Shown: positions 11,436 to 24,400 of the stretch, in pieces | Layout of the letters: each line of letters opens with the position of its first letter | How positions within the stretch are numbered: the first letter of the stretch is position 1 | Source: Brachionus rotundiformis | Lineage: Eukaryota; Rotifera; Eurotatoria; Ploima; Brachionidae | Reading direction: 5' to 3' | NCBI GenBank assembly: GCA_016802295.1 | Contig: JAESIW010000200.1 | Span: 2,139,923-2,203,922 of the forward strand | Length of the DNA: 64,000 nt | Notes under the pieces: model-generated | The model's database searches: none | What the model was told of the DNA's origin: nothing | Seen by the model: the letters and a program-made list of their open reading frames with translations, nothing else | Program-made: the position numbers and the translations under genes

Positions 11436-11482
11436 TAAAATTTTTATCTTCATTTATTTGAATTATTCTTAAAAATGAAAGT
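11436..11482 (+). repeat. Left copy of a 47-bp target-site duplication
   Basis: This 47-base stretch recurs at 11996-12042 with three C/T differences by my count. The two copies exactly bracket a LINE 3' fragment, as expected for target-primed reverse transcription. Confidence 0.8.
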
Positions 11483-11995
11483 AAAAAAAGATCCCTGCGC
11501 CGTTCAGAACTTTAAATTGAGGCTGACTACAGTGGATTTGACAAGGTTGAGTGAAAGAAGAGTCAGAGGGAACACAATCGTAATGTACAAATTAGTGAAT
11601 TGAATTGAAAAAATAAACCGTACCAGAGATCTGGTAAATAGATCAGTAATTAAAGGTCCAGTCGCGGAAAAAAAGGGAATAGCATCAGAGTCCAGAGAAA
11701 AATTTACTTGCTCAAGCCTGAAACGATTTTGCAACTACAGTGAGCGCTAGACATGACAGATTTCAAAATTTTTAGGAATTATCTAAATTTTAAATTTTCA
11801 AATGCTCTTTTTACAGTACTTCCGTACTGGAATAAGTTACCAGATAATGTGGTTATATCTAAGTCAACTGTAGGCTTCAAAACTTATTTAAATAGATTTA
11901 ATCGAATAGGCTACTACAGCTGCTACTGCGGAATCACGGTGGTGGGCTCAAATACTTTACATGCTACGGTCGCAGTAAAAACTGCTACTATTATT
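11483..11995 (+). mobile_element. 5'-truncated, inactivated non-LTR retrotransposon (LINE) 3' end
   Basis: The plus strand encodes the carboxyl end typical of LINE reverse transcriptase ORFs: TVDLTRLSERRVRG then TIVMYKLVN (about 11528-11577), and in a later frame LPYWNKLPDNVV then SKSTVGFKTYLNRF (about 11815-11905). The ‘L.ERR.RG...YK..N’ and ‘WN.LPD.VV....V..FK..L’ phrases are family hallmarks. An in-frame stop (TGA, where a glycine codon is usual) follows LVN. Further stops and a frameshift near 11750 also disrupt the frame, so this is a pseudogene. Only about 510 bp remain, consistent with strong 5' truncation. Flanking 47-bp repeats are listed separately. The LINE clade cannot be fixed from this fragment. 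Confidence 0.8.
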
Positions 11996-12042
11996 TAAAA
12001 TTTCTATCTTTATTTATTTGAATTATTCTTAAAAACGAAAGT
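11996..12042 (+). repeat. Right copy of the 47-bp target-site duplication
   Basis: Near-identical to 11436-11482 (three transitions in 47 positions). It begins immediately after the last LINE-derived bases (ending ...CTACTATTAT). Confidence 0.8.
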
Positions 12043-12256
12043 CTATTCATCTTGATTTTCATGATATTTATTAAAATAAATTCCAAATATGTATTAGCTA
12101 AAATGATATCTTTTAATAATAAAAAATTATCATATTAATTTAAAAAAAGTTTTGTGACAATTAATTATTAGTTAGTCAATTATCAGTTTAATTACCACTC
12201 GCTAATTCAGTTATGAAAAAAAAATCAATAAAATTTTTTAAATATAAAAATATGTT

Positions 12257-15139
12257 TTAAATCATTTGATTCATATTCTGATCCATATCAGGACTATTTG
12301 TTTGTTCCTTCAAAAGTCTGACTATTTCTTGGCGTTTTTTCATTTTTTCTATTTCCATATTTTCCAAATGCTGAAATAAGCGATCAATCTTTGAAATAGA
12401 TCAATTTCTATCCAAAATTTTAAAATTAACTTTTTATTTTAATTTACTTTGCTAATAATGCTGGCAACTGAAAGTTCCATTCTATCAATCCGACCTACCA
12501 CATAATCAAAGTCATCTCGAGTCATTAGTCTTGGCTCGGATTCATCATTCTCTTCGACACAATCGTCACCCACCCTAATTCAATTAAAATAACAATTAAA
12601 AACAACTTTAATTTATAAATTAGCTTCTCACTCAAATGCATCTTTTTTGATTCTGGCATCTCTATTTTGTTTGAAATTTTGATATTCTTCTTTGATATTA
12701 TTCCTCGCCTTGGAAATGTCTTTGACAAGTTTGATCTTTTCGATCTCATTCAATTTTCTATCCGAGTCCTTGTCGTATCGCGAGAATAAAGACTCTATTT
12801 CCATGTCAGCATAGCCTTTTTTCTATTCAAAACAATTATGGCAAACAATAACATTTTTTGAAAGTACTTTAAGCTCTTTTCGCCAAAGATTGAAATCTAG
12901 CTCATCTTTGGAACTAATCTCTTCACTTTTTAAGACTTCTTGGATGTCCAAAATGCGATTTCGCCTCAGGTTAAGCTTATCTACTACACGTGAATAATTT
13001 AACTTTAGATAATCCGAAAGCATAAACTCTGGCTGCTGTTCTGACATTTCTTCTTTTACTTCAGTGTAAGACTGGTTTATTATTGCCATGAACATGTTCA
13101 AGAGAATAAAGAATCCCAAGAATACGAAAGAAATAAAGTAAATTGGCCCTAAAATAGGAGAATTAGTTCTTAATGTTTTAAAATCAAAATCACCAAGAAT
13201 AATTCGAAACAATGTGAATCTAAAATTTAATTGAAAATTTAATTATAAATTAATATAAACCAAAGTGTTTACAATGTTTTGAAAAAATTTTGATAATCTG
13301 CTAAAAACTCGCTGAACAGCATATAGCCAAGGGCAGCATAAGCGAAAAAAATAATAAAGAATATGATGCAAAAATACATAATATCCTTGGCTGATTTTCG
13401 TAAAGTTGAGTTTAGTTGATCCAATGTTTTATTTAATGATATATATTTAAAAATCTTTTTATTTTTTTGTTAAAAATTGAAAACTGTTTGGTAAATTAGT
13501 TTAATTACCTTAATCCATGCGAAAAAAATTACTACTGCACTTGCCTGGTTGAAAAGTTCTTGGCAAAATGTTAAGGTATCAAAATTTTGAAATTCTGAGC
13601 TGTTTAAAAGCAATTTATCCAGTAAATTATTCACTTGAATGGTTCGATAAACACTGAAACCAATTGTGGCATAGCTCAAAGCCAAAATAAAAATATCCAT
13701 TATGTTATAAATGTCTTTGAAATATTTCAATTTATTTATCCTTATCTAAAGTAGGAATAAAAGTAAAGATTTAAATTAAATGAAAATCATCAGCCTACAT
13801 CGAGTAATTCCTCAATGGTATAGTAAATGATAAATAGGACAAAAAGGCATTCACAAGCAGCTACTACATAGTCAAATGTGCTAACATATCTTAATAACTT
13901 TGAAGTTCTCACTGTCCATGAATTGAACATACCACCAGTTGGTGGAAATTCAATTACTAATCTCAGTTGATTGAAGAGATTAACATTTCCATTGTAAACT
14001 GTGAAATCAATAATTATAGCTCTGGTAAATTTATCAATCCAGTCATTTTTTTTCAAATCTTGTAAAATTTCTAGAGATTGACTTTTGTATTGTCCTAAAT
14101 TGATCATAAATCCATTAGGGGGGTAGCTACCAGTCAAGCCTGTGTAACCCCCAGTGCCTTGAGGATCTTTGGAATAGATCCATCTTTAAAAAAAGTATTT
14201 CTATATTAAGTTTTTTTTTATCAAGCATTTATTTACGCTTTATAAGTTGTATCGTTTTGGTCAATATTTCTTAAAGCTTTTCCAAATGAATCTTTGCTTT
14301 CGGTTTTTCCATTGAACTCTCCCACACAACTTTGGACCATATTTTTAACTTGATTTGACAATGGACATGAATTATCAGTAACCTTTTTTTTTAAAAAAAA
14401 AAAACTTAAAAACAAAAAATTATTTAAATTAATAATTACCCTTATTTGGAGAAGTCTAGGCCGTCCTAAGATCTAGAATTTTTTTTTAATAAAACACTTA
14501 ATTAAATACTGGTTTTAATTTAACAATTGTACCTTATTTTGATAAAAAATAAATCCAATATTTTCCTCAGTTGTATTGCTTAAGTCATACCATGTTTCGA
14601 AATGCAGACCGTCCAGAAGTGGGCCAGTCAAATACTTGAAATAAAATGCTGAAAATTTGGTATAAATTAATTCCAAAGTTTTACATTCCAGACATCATCA
14701 TAAGTGACAAAACCGTTTCGAAAGGTTTTTCCATTATCTAATTCCTGGTCTACAAATAATGAAAGCATTCCATTTGAAAAATGAAAGTTTATTAATCCAA
14801 TCATTCCATACACAACTTTATTTTAATTTGATATTATTTTGTTATCTTTATTCAAAGAGACTACTCAACTTACTAATGCATAGAATCACAAGAAAAATAA
14901 TGTATAATAAAAGATTTCTAATAGTTGTTTTAATATAGAGTTCACCACTATTTGCTGTAGCCCTCTTTCTATATCGAACAGGCCATATAGCTGAAAAATT
15001 AATCATGAACGAAAATTTTTTTTGTAATTATTTAACAATTAAATATACCATTTAAAACTGCCTCACAGCCAGTTAGTTTTTCCTCTTTAGGCTCATCATC
15101 AACTATTGGGCTAGTATCTTTAACATTTACCGTAGACAT
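12257..15139 (-). CDS. Pkd2: Polycystin-2 (TRPP) cation channel
   Basis: Multi-exon gene from ATG at 15139 to TAA at 12257. The N-terminus is short (MSTVNVKDTSPIVDDEPKEE). The ‘IWPVRYRKR’ stretch and first membrane helix (LLLYIIFLVILC) follow near 14880-14990. The large extracellular TOP domain occupies about 13910-14800 (LLDGLHFETW; GSYPPNGF; AIIIDFTVYNGNVNLF; LVIEFPPTGG). Helices S2-S5 lie at about 13280-13900, and the pore and filter at 13150-13215 (FRIILGDFDF, with the LGD filter residues). S6 (FFILLNMFMAIINQSY) comes next. The cytoplasmic tail has one EF-hand near 12750-12790 (DKDSDRKLNEIE, with acidic residues at ligand positions 1, 3, 5 and 12). A predicted coiled coil follows (RIDRMELSVASIISK to MKKRQEIVRLLKE). 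PKD2 channels act in cilia and the ER. Short N- and C-terminal tails are the main difference from the vertebrate protein. Confidence 0.93.
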
Positions 15140-16414
15140 ATTCACGGAATTTAAAGCTTTTAGCTTAATTATTGCGTTTAACTTTTAAAAAAATTGATTT
15201 TTTAATCAGCTATTTTATTTTTTTGAAATTTTATTTTGACGTTGTTAAACATTAAATGAGCTAGTCAAAGTTTTATTAAAATCAATAAATTTTAGAAAAT
15301 TATATTTAGTCCTTAAGTTGCTGAGAAAGTAGAAATTTTAATAAAGCGATTTTGATACATAGTTTCTTTATTAATTATTGGTAATGCATATTTATTTATC
15401 CAAGAATGTTTTTAGAGAAACATTAATATTGTTTTAAAATGGCAAAAATCTCGATATTATTATTTCTTAGAGTTTTAATTTAAAAATTCATCATGTAAAA
15501 ATCGATTTCCAATATCTTTTGACATGGTTGGCGCATTTTCAACCATCAAATTTTGTTACCAAACATAAAATTATGGCTTAATTTTTAAAGGTTTTTAAAT
15601 TTTTTTAACACTAGAAAGCCCGAAGGGTTTTTAAAACTTTTAAAAAAAATAAACTTGAATATTATCTCAAAGAAATAAAGTTATCAAAAATTACCCAAAA
15701 AAACTTAAATTCAATTTGTTATACTCAAATTTTTTAATCATATTTAAAATAAATTTTTTCTATTTCTTTTGATATTTTAATTTGAAATATTTGTAATTAA
15801 TCAGCCGGGCTTTCTAGTGTTAAAGATCTTGGATCTTGGAGATTTATAAATGCTTCATTGTACAACATTCATAGATGCATTATTAAGAACATTCTTGGAA
15901 AACTCCTCAAATTTAGCTGTTGTGATTCTGCAGATATTATGAATGTTATTAGCAGACTTTTACTAATGATCCAATTTATTTTTTACTATGTTGCATTTAC
16001 TTAATTAAAAAAAAAATTATAAGCTTTATTTGCATTGATTCCTGATATAGTTTTTATTTCATAAAACCAACGAATATAAAAATTTATGAAATTTGATTTA
16101 TTTTTTAGAATAGATTAAAATTAATTTAAAATCTCGTCCATCAGCGTCCTCACATCCGTTACTATTAAAATTTTTTTACTTATGTCTTATCTAAAAATAT
16201 ATTGAACCAATGCTATAAAACTTTGTTTTTTATTTTCTTCATATTTTAAAGGTGAAGCAAATAATTATTCTCAATTTTTTTGAACCGTGCCTTTTTTGGA
16301 AATTAAAACTAAATTTTTTAATAAAATTTTATTAAAACCAAAGTCTTTGGCCAATATTCAGACTAAAATATAAAAGAAAAAAGCTCATTGCAACATAAAA
16401 TTTTTCACTAAAAT
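15140..16414. other. Intergenic, contains one MITE
   Basis: Spacer between the PKD2 start and the PGD stop, both on the minus strand. Apart from the 15605-15823 MITE, no coding or RNA signal was found. Confidence 0.5.
15605..15823. mobile_element. piggyBac-like MITE with TTAA target duplication
   Basis: TTAA at 15605-15608 and 15820-15823 flanks a 211-bp segment. Its ends are perfect 14-bp inverted repeats: CACTAGAAAGCCCG at 15609-15622 and the reverse complement at 15806-15819. TTAA duplication with ends of this form is the hallmark of piggyBac superfamily elements, especially Looper-like ones. The interior is AT-rich with no coding frame, so the copy is non-autonomous and would need a transposase made elsewhere. 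Confidence 0.82.
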
Positions 16415-18074
16415 CTAAGCATTATAAGCAGTTGAAGACACATTTCCTCCATGGCCAGTCCAATTAGTGTGAACAAATACACCTGGATTAGACAATAATT
16501 CATAAGTGTGGGCACCGAAATAGTCTCTTTGAGCTTGAATTAAATTAGCTGGAACTCTTTTGCTTCTGTATCCATCAAAAAAAGCCAAAGCAGTACTGAA
16601 GCAAGGTAGAGGAATTCCCAACAAAACAGCTTGTGAAACAACATTTCTCCAAGAATCCTTTAAAAAAAAATAATGAAAATTTTCTTTTTGAAATTTTGAA
16701 TTTTGTTACTTGACATTTGTGAATTTCGTTTGTAAAAAATTGATCCAACAATAAATTTTCCAAATTTGGATTTTTGTCAAAAGCGCTCTTGATATTTCCC
16801 AAAAATTGACTTCGAATAATACATCCTCTATATAATAAAATAATTAATAATAAATTTTTTTTAGTGATAAATTTTTACCCTCTCCACATTAAAGCAATAT
16901 TTCCGTAATTCAATTTCCAATTGAACTTGTTGGCAGCTTCTTTTAAAAGCATAAAACCTTGTGCATATGAAATAATTTTCGATGCATACAGAGCCTTTCT
17001 GATATCCTCAATAAATTGCTTTTTGTCACCAGTAAACTTGGTATTGCTTGGTCCGTGTAAAATTTTGCTAGCATCTGCTCTTTCTTGAATCAATGAAGAA
17101 AGACATCTTGCGAATACAGACTCGCCAATAAGAGTAACTGGTATACCAAAGTCCAGTGATTCAATGGCAGTCCATTTACCGGTTCCTTTCTAATTAAAAG
17201 ATAATAATTTTTTTTTGCATTTGAATATATTTTTATTTGATTTTACTTGTCCAGCACTGTCTTTTATTTTTGGCAATAAGTATTCACCATTCTCCTTATA
17301 CTTTAGGATATTTGAGGTTATTTCAATCAAAAATGAATCTAATTCAGTCTTGTTCCATTCTGTAAAAATGTTTCCAATTTGCTCAAGATCAAGATTAAGT
17401 GCATTCAACATAATATCATAAGCTTCACAGATTAACTGCATATCTCCATACTCAATTCCATTATGAACCATTTTTACAAAATGACCAGCACCATCAGCAC
17501 CTACCCAATCACAGCAAGGCTCATTATCAACTTTGGCCGAAATAGACTGAAAAATGTCTTTGACATGAGGCCAAGCCTCAATTGAACCGCCTGGCATTAT
17601 TGATGGCCCATAGCGAGCTCCTTCTTCACCTCCAGATACACCTGTGCCAATAAAATGAAGTCCTTTCTCTTTCAAATAATTAAATCGCCTTTGACTATCC
17701 TTATAGGCTGAATTTCCACCATCTATTATGATATCTCCCGGCGACAATAATGGAACTACTTGTTCAATGAAATCATCCACGGCTTTACCAGCTTGTACCA
17801 TTAGCATCACTCTTCTCGGAGATTTCAATGAGTTAATCATCTCTTGGACTGATCTTGCTCCAATTATTTTTGTTCCCAGGGCCTCGTTTGCTAAAAAACG
17901 ATCTACTTTTTCTACTGTTCTATTGTAAGCACAAACAACATACCCATGGTCATTCATATTCAAGATTAGGTTTTGACCCATTACGGCAAGACCTACGACA
18001 GCAATATCGGCCCTATTTTAACCATTATTAAATATAAACTAGTTTTAAAAAATCTCTTACACTTTCTGAGACAT
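16415..18074 (-). CDS. Pgd: 6-phosphogluconate dehydrogenase, decarboxylating
   Basis: Oxidises 6-phosphogluconate to ribulose 5-phosphate and CO2 with NADP+ in the cytosolic pentose phosphate pathway. Exon 1 (ATG at 18074) codes for MSQK plus two bases and joins across a GTAAGA..AG intron to restore VADIAVVGLAVMGQN. The rest follows in about five exons. Seen in order: dinucleotide motif GLAVMGQN and NRT, substrate loop GVSGGEEGARYGPS, and catalytic block GHFVKMVHNGIEYGDMQ with the conserved Lys, His, Asn and Glu. Later come KALYASKIISYAQGF, RDYFGAHTYE and the C-terminal tail GHGGNVSSTAYNA, which contacts the partner subunit. Length and order match the animal enzyme throughout; no defect is seen. 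Confidence 0.96.
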
Positions 18075-19999
18075 CTTTGGATTGATTGAATTTCTAAAAA
18101 AATAATTAAATAGATTATTAGCTTTGTAGGTAAAAGAAAATAAAATCAAAGACAAGGTGAAGAAAAAAAAGATGCCGAAAATCAAATAAATAGGCTCGAT
18201 CTAGTGTTTTTTTTAAAAAATGCTTAGTCAACTATTTTTCCTTCAAGCTAAATGTTTGCATCAAGTCATCGTTTGAAATATTTCAAACAAAAGGTTCGAA
18301 TTTGCATGCAAAACTAAGTTAATTACATTAGGTGACTTATTATATTCCAGATTAATAAGGATAATTATACCATTTTTATTTATTTATTTTTAGTTTTTAA
18401 ATGATAAAAATTAAAGAATTAAAATTTGTATAAAAAAATAGTAAAATAGCACAGGAGTATCCAAAAAAAATCCGAATTTTAAATTGCTAAAAATAAACTG
18501 ATTTCTTAAAGATTGTATTTCTTTTTAATATTCAATTAAAAAAAAAAGTTGACTCAGTATGTTTTATGCTTTGTCATTAAAGTTTAAGCAAAATTAAATT
18601 TTAGAAATTTTTTTCCTACAGAATCGCTAAATTCTAAAATATATACTTTATTAATTTATAAAATATTTGTCAATTTAACAATAATTTAATTTTTATCTTT
18701 AAATTCATACATTTTATTTCAGTGTTTGTTAGCTGAGTTTTAAAAATTTTCAATCTTTAAAACTCAGCTAACATAATTTTACTTTTAGTTGATAAAATAA
18801 ACAAATTGCTAAAATAATTTTGTTAGCTTTAAATACATTTTGAAAATCAACAGTGACAAGTTAATTTTCCAAAAGCTAGAACTTTAAATTTCAGCTTTTT
18901 ACAAAAAGATCATGATCATTTTCTAAATAACGAATGAAATATTTACTAGAATAGATTTTATTGTGAAAATACAATATTTTTTATTTTTTTGTTCTAAAAT
19001 TCAAATGAAATGAAGTAATATTATAATAAGTAATATTTAAATTTTGCAAATAAAAATATCAGAATTTTTTCCCAATTTTAAAATAACATTTAATAAACTA
19101 ATAAAAATAAATTTCATATATCATATGTTATTTAAAAAAGCGAATTTTCGTCTATTCACTTTTCTGGTAATTTTTTTACCATTGGTAATTATTTCGAATT
19201 TTGTAATACTGTTCCATCTATCAAAAAGCTGTTTAAAATTTACCAATTTGATTGTCAGAATTTGTATATATTTTGACTAAATTTATGTTCACGCAACGAT
19301 ATAAATTTCAAAATTGGTAGAATAATTTTCAATTTTCTAAATGTTCCTAAGATCCCGATTTCTAAGATAACTAGAACCAAAATTTGATCTAAATGTGTAT
19401 GTTTGAAAAAAATATAATTAATTAGAATTTTCTTAATAAAAAATCAAATACTGAACCAAAGCATCTTTTTCGCAATCAAGTTATTTTTTATCTTTTCTAA
19501 TAAATAATATAATTTATGTTATAAATCATGAATTTTAGACTGTAATAGAGCTAATTAAATTTTTTGTTGATTTTTTTTGATTAAATCGTTTATTTTTCAA
19601 CATTCAAGTTAATTTTTAATTTCTTATTAAAAATATAATTTTTTATAAATAAATTATTAATAAAATTTTTTTGGTGATCTAAAAAATAATACATTAAAAG
19701 TAATTAAAATAAATCTAAAATAGATTAAAACTGTTTATGCGTCATTTGAACAATCATTATATAAGATAAAATTGTTTGCGTGATTTTAAAATATTATTCA
19801 AAAATTAAGCTTTAAAAGTATAAAATTGGCCATAAAAAGTGCAAAAAAAACTTTTAGAGTTCCAAGGTGTTTAATTTAAATAAATTCAAATTATTTATTT
19901 TTAAAAAAAAATTAAAAGTAACGCTTACTTAAAAGTATTCTTAAAAATACTCGTTAAAAAAAATTAAAATCGCTTGCTACAAAAAAATCTTCTTTTAAC
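18075..19999. other. Intergenic, no gene seen
   Basis: Spacer between the PGD 5' end and the PP2C-a 3' end. It contains a perfect 18-bp inverted repeat at 18727-18773 (listed separately). A 78-codon plus-strand frame at 19044-19280 is hydrophobic and AT-driven with no recognisable motif, and is not called a gene. Confidence 0.5.
18727..18773. repeat. Perfect 18-bp inverted repeat, 11-base loop
   Basis: TGTTAGCTGAGTTTTAAA at 18727-18744 is repeated as its exact reverse complement at 18756-18773, separated by AATTTTCAATC. It could form a stable hairpin or cruciform. It lies far from any recognised exon and no flanking target duplication was seen, so its nature is unknown. Confidence 0.75.
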
Positions 20000-21460
20000 T
20001 CAGCTTGTTCTCAATTGGATTCCGGAAGACGGCTTGGAACTATTAATAGATGATAAATTATTTGTTTTATTATTGGAATTGAGCATTATTTTGCTACCGT
20101 TTTGGTTATTGGACTGATTCGATGAACTTAATTTACATTTTTCGGCAAGTTTTTCGTATGATTCACCATGGAGAAAACAAACTATCACTACTGTCATGTT
20201 ATCACAGCCAAGTCCACCCATCATACAGTCAGGTGCTAAACAATGGTTCATCAAGTCTTCACATATCTGAAAAAAATGAGTAAAAGAAAAAGACTTGGCA
20301 TTTATTGATTTACTTTTTCTGGAGGAATTAGCTGAGCTATTCTGGTCCTAACAAAGTCTAAAACTTCTTCATTACTTAAAACATCCCATATTCCGTCACA
20401 AGCTAAAACCATAAATTCATGATCTTTGGTAACACTTTTTATTTCTACATCTGGAAAAGCGGTGACTATTTGCTCTTCGGGCTTTTTAGCCTCATTTCGT
20501 TTGAAAACAAAATCACCCAAGGCTCTAGATAAAGCAAGATTGCCATTTACTCGATTAAATTCAACCCAACCTCCTGCTGCAGATATTCGTTCAAGTTCCT
20601 TCTGATTGTTCGGCTTATGATCATAAGACAATTCTTGGACACTACCTTTCACAGAAGCTATAGCTCTCGAATCACCTACATTTCCCTTTTAAATAAACAA
20701 AAATATAAACTAATGTAATAATAGTTTGAAGTCAAGGAAACTTTATTTGAATTTGTTATAAATAATATTAGAATAAAATAATTAGCGATAAAAAGATGTA
20801 TAGAAAAATATTTTAAGAATATTTAAATTTCATTTTAAACATGAGAGTACTTCAGAGATTGGAACATGGAAAAATAAATTAGCTCCTGGAATAATTTAAA
20901 ATTTCTAAAAATTACACAATAAATCTTATCATCTTTTAAAATGACACAAATTGCTGTAGTACCAGCCATTTCTTCCTTCATATCTTCGTCATTTAACATG
21001 TCTTGATCAAGGTCTAGAAAACCTTTCCTAATTGCATCATCGATTTGACCATTTCCTAATATAAAGAAAATTAATTAATTTTGCAGCAAGGTTCCTCTAA
21101 CTAATTAATTAGTTTTTTAAATTAATTGAATTATTAATGAATTATTTTAAATAATTACTAAATGAAGGGTGGTTAAGTATTTTATTGTGAAGATAAGTTC
21201 CAGCATACTCAGCAACTTTGGGACCTCCGTGACCATCATAAACCGCAAAAAAAGCTGAATTTTTGTCATCACCTAGTTCCAATTTTTCTGTATGAGCGTC
21301 TTCCATGTCTTTAGAAAGAATAATTTAAAAAGCCAATTAGCAATTTAGTTCAATTACTTATTCTCCATCCTTGCATACAGGAAGAGCCAACTTTGAAGTA
21401 CTTATTTTCGCTTTTGTTTGTTGTTTTTTGCGTAACTGGCTCTGAAAGTGTTTGTCCCAT
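20000..21460 (-). CDS. PP2C-family Ser/Thr phosphatase, copy a
   Basis: Metal-dependent protein phosphatase with exons from ATG at 21460 to TGA at 20000. The N-terminus MGQTLSEPVT, with a Gly at position 2, could be myristoylated. PP2C motifs in order: MQGWRINMEDAH (split by an intron after AATAA), AFFAVYDGHGG, GDSRAIASVKGSVQELSYDH, NRVNGNLALSRALGDFVF, LACDGIWDVLSNEE and MMGGLGCDNMTVVIVC. The metal-binding Asp residues (MED, DGHGG, DGIWD, CDN) are all present. The C-terminal tail of about 55 residues is Ser/Asn-rich and variable. The architecture is that of the yeast Ptc2/3 and Drosophila CG17746-like PP2C group. One intron (about 20690-20930) is longer than most here. A paralog lies head-to-head at 25712-26940. 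Confidence 0.92.
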
Positions 21461-24400
21461 GTCGTGTTTAAAATTATCCAAAAAAAATAATCAAGAATAA
21501 AATTATCTATTAAAATTAAACGTTATTTTTTTAAATGGTTTTAATCTTGGAAAATTGAAAAAAAAATTAATAAATTTTTCGTATTCTTAAACTAACATTA
21601 TTTAAGAATGCTGCTTGAAAATTATCATAATTCATTTCTCAAAGGCAATTAAGCCTATTCGATTAAATTATTTAGAAACTAAACTAATTTTTAGATTAAT
21701 TTGTGAAAAATCAGCCGATCTTGATCAAAATAAACACAATGGCTCTGAATTTATCATTTAGGAAAATGAAGATTTTATTTAATCAGTAATTTTAAAATCA
21801 AATTCCAGTTTATAAAAAGACTTGATTAGAGTAGTTCAACTTCTAATAAAAAATAGATTTAATAATAATTCAAATTACTTGCTGGAATTGAGAGCCTGTT
21901 GTACTTATCATAAATCAAGTAGACAAATCAATATAAACTTAAAAACTTCGTTCTTGTATAAATACCATAAGAGAAAAATTTTAAATAAAGATTTTTAATT
22001 TAATTTTTATCTGTTACCTATAGCAATTATGAATTTATTATTAATATGCAAATATTAGATAATATTTACATTATTTTCGAAATTTTAAATCTAAAACTTA
22101 AACTCAAGGTCACACGATGAAAATTTTGAATCAAGATAAAAAAGGTATTTTATAAAATAAAACCATTATTATAATCAAATTGCTGTTTTGACAAAATAAA
22201 ATTAAATCAAATTAAAAATTAATTAACATTTGCATAGCTTTGTCAATTGTAAAATTTTTAAATTAACAAAAAAACAGTTTTTTTTTTTAACTTAACATTA
22301 TTCTAATTGTTGTTAAATAATCTATTTTCTCAAAATTTCATAGATTTGAATTTTTTTTATTAACTTTATATTCATAATTTTAAGTTTCTTTTAATTGTAA
22401 AATAACACTTTTCTTTTTATCAACTTTTTCCTGAATAAAATAACGCCATTCAGTAACTTCTTAATAACCAATCATAAATAATATATTTTAATTAAATATT
22501 ATATATTAAAAATTTCTTCCTTGAATATTCAGCAAGCATATTCATCTAAAAAAATAAAACTTATATAAAACCTTATATTGTAGATTGGTTTTAATTAAAC
22601 CAGTTACTAAGCTACGGTATATTTAAATCAAGAATGGTGCTTCTATCCGGTTATAGAGGCAAACTTAAAAAATTGCAATTCAATCATTACTAAATAGCTT
22701 GAAATTTGACTTATTTAACTCTCAACTTTTAATCATTTTAGAAATTAAATAAAAGCTAAAAAATTTCTTAATATAATTTTTAAAATAAAATGTGTTTCAA
22801 AAACAGGATCTTTTTTTTGCTTTTTTATTTAATTTTTACTTTCATTATTTTGATATATCCGTATTAATTGAAAATATCTTTTTTTCAATAAAATCAACGG
22901 TTTAAAAAATTCATCTTAAAAAGAAGCTTTAAGCCGTATCAAAAATAATTGAAATATGAATAATGTCATTTTCAGCAACTAAAAAACCCTTAATAGTCTA
23001 TTTTATATCAAAAAAAATTAGTTTTTGCTTATTGATAGCTTAAAAGATTAATTATGATTGAAAACATTAATTTGCAGTGTGAAAATAAAAACTCAATACA
23101 ATAAATAGCTAATGTATGATTTTAAATAAAATATTTATTTAAATTTTTATTTAGTATTTCCGTGAAATAATGTTAAATAGATTTAAAATTTTACTATGAT
23201 AGCACAAATTTAAAATATTATTTAATTTTTGCATATGCTAAATTTGCTATAAAAATACCATAAAATAAATCTAATAAAAGTATATTTCAACAAAACCAAA
23301 AATAAATTTAATTTTGAACGAATTTATTTAATTACGAAATAAAACATTGCTGCTCTAATATCTTAATGTCTAACAAACTTAACAGGAAAATAAACAGATA
23401 AATTAAATTTCAACTATGAGAAAAATTAGCTAATTTATTTTACGTAAGAAATTTATCTTACTGACGTAAATCGGTTAAATACAGGAACAAAATTAAAAAA
23501 TTGAATGTCACACGCTTTTTTAATATGAAAAAATAATAATATTCTTAAAAGAAAACATAATATTTTCTACAAGCTTTTTAGTTTCGAGGTTTTTATTCGT
23601 CTGTTTGAAAAAAATATCGAATAATTAAACGTCAGTGTAAAAAAATTAGAAAATTCTGATCTTTAAACGTGCATTTACTTGAATCATTTGTTTATCTAAT
23701 TTTTAAAATTTTATCTTTTAAAAATAATAAATGAAACATCAAAATTACTTAATTTTACTAATTTAACGAAATTTTTTAATTTCATATAAAATAGTTTGTT
23801 CTTTTCAAAAAACATTTTTAAAAATTTCATAATCTTAGAAAACTTCTTTTAGTTTATTGAAATGATTGATTTTCAAATATTCATGTTAATAAAATTATAA
23901 TTTAAAATATTTTTCATTCAATAAATTTTATATTTATCTTAAATTTAGATCATTAATAGAAATATTATGAAACTAGAAAAACGAATCGATTAAAAATAGG
24001 GTTTAATTTATCTATTCTTTCCAAAAAGTTACATGAGTTATTTATGCTAGAAAATGGTGCCATTTCTGTAAATATTTGGAATTTTCTTAATATTTGAGAT
24101 ACGGTAAGACATGTTGTTTTTTAATAAAACGAAAATAAAATCTATTTTATCATAACAAATGAGACAAAAATTTTCTCTAAGGCTAGAATTAGTTTTGACT
24201 GAAAAAATAAACCCTAGATTGTATTAGTCGGTAGAAATTAAAAAATTAAATGAATCAGAATAAAAAAAAATTATTAAATAAATAACAAAATAATTATATT
24301 TTGGAAAATGTTAATTTTGGATTGATAAGGCTCTTTTGAATGAATTATAGCTCGAACACTGCCTCAATAAATAGATTACATTAGACAAAAGAAATTTAAT

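Noticed and set aside
18285..18305. GGTTCGAAT, a perfect core of a tRNA B box
   Set aside because: No matching A box upstream and no acceptor stem; chance occurrence.
19044..19280. 78-codon plus-strand frame
   Set aside because: Phe/Ile/Leu-rich translation expected from AT-rich noise; no conserved feature.
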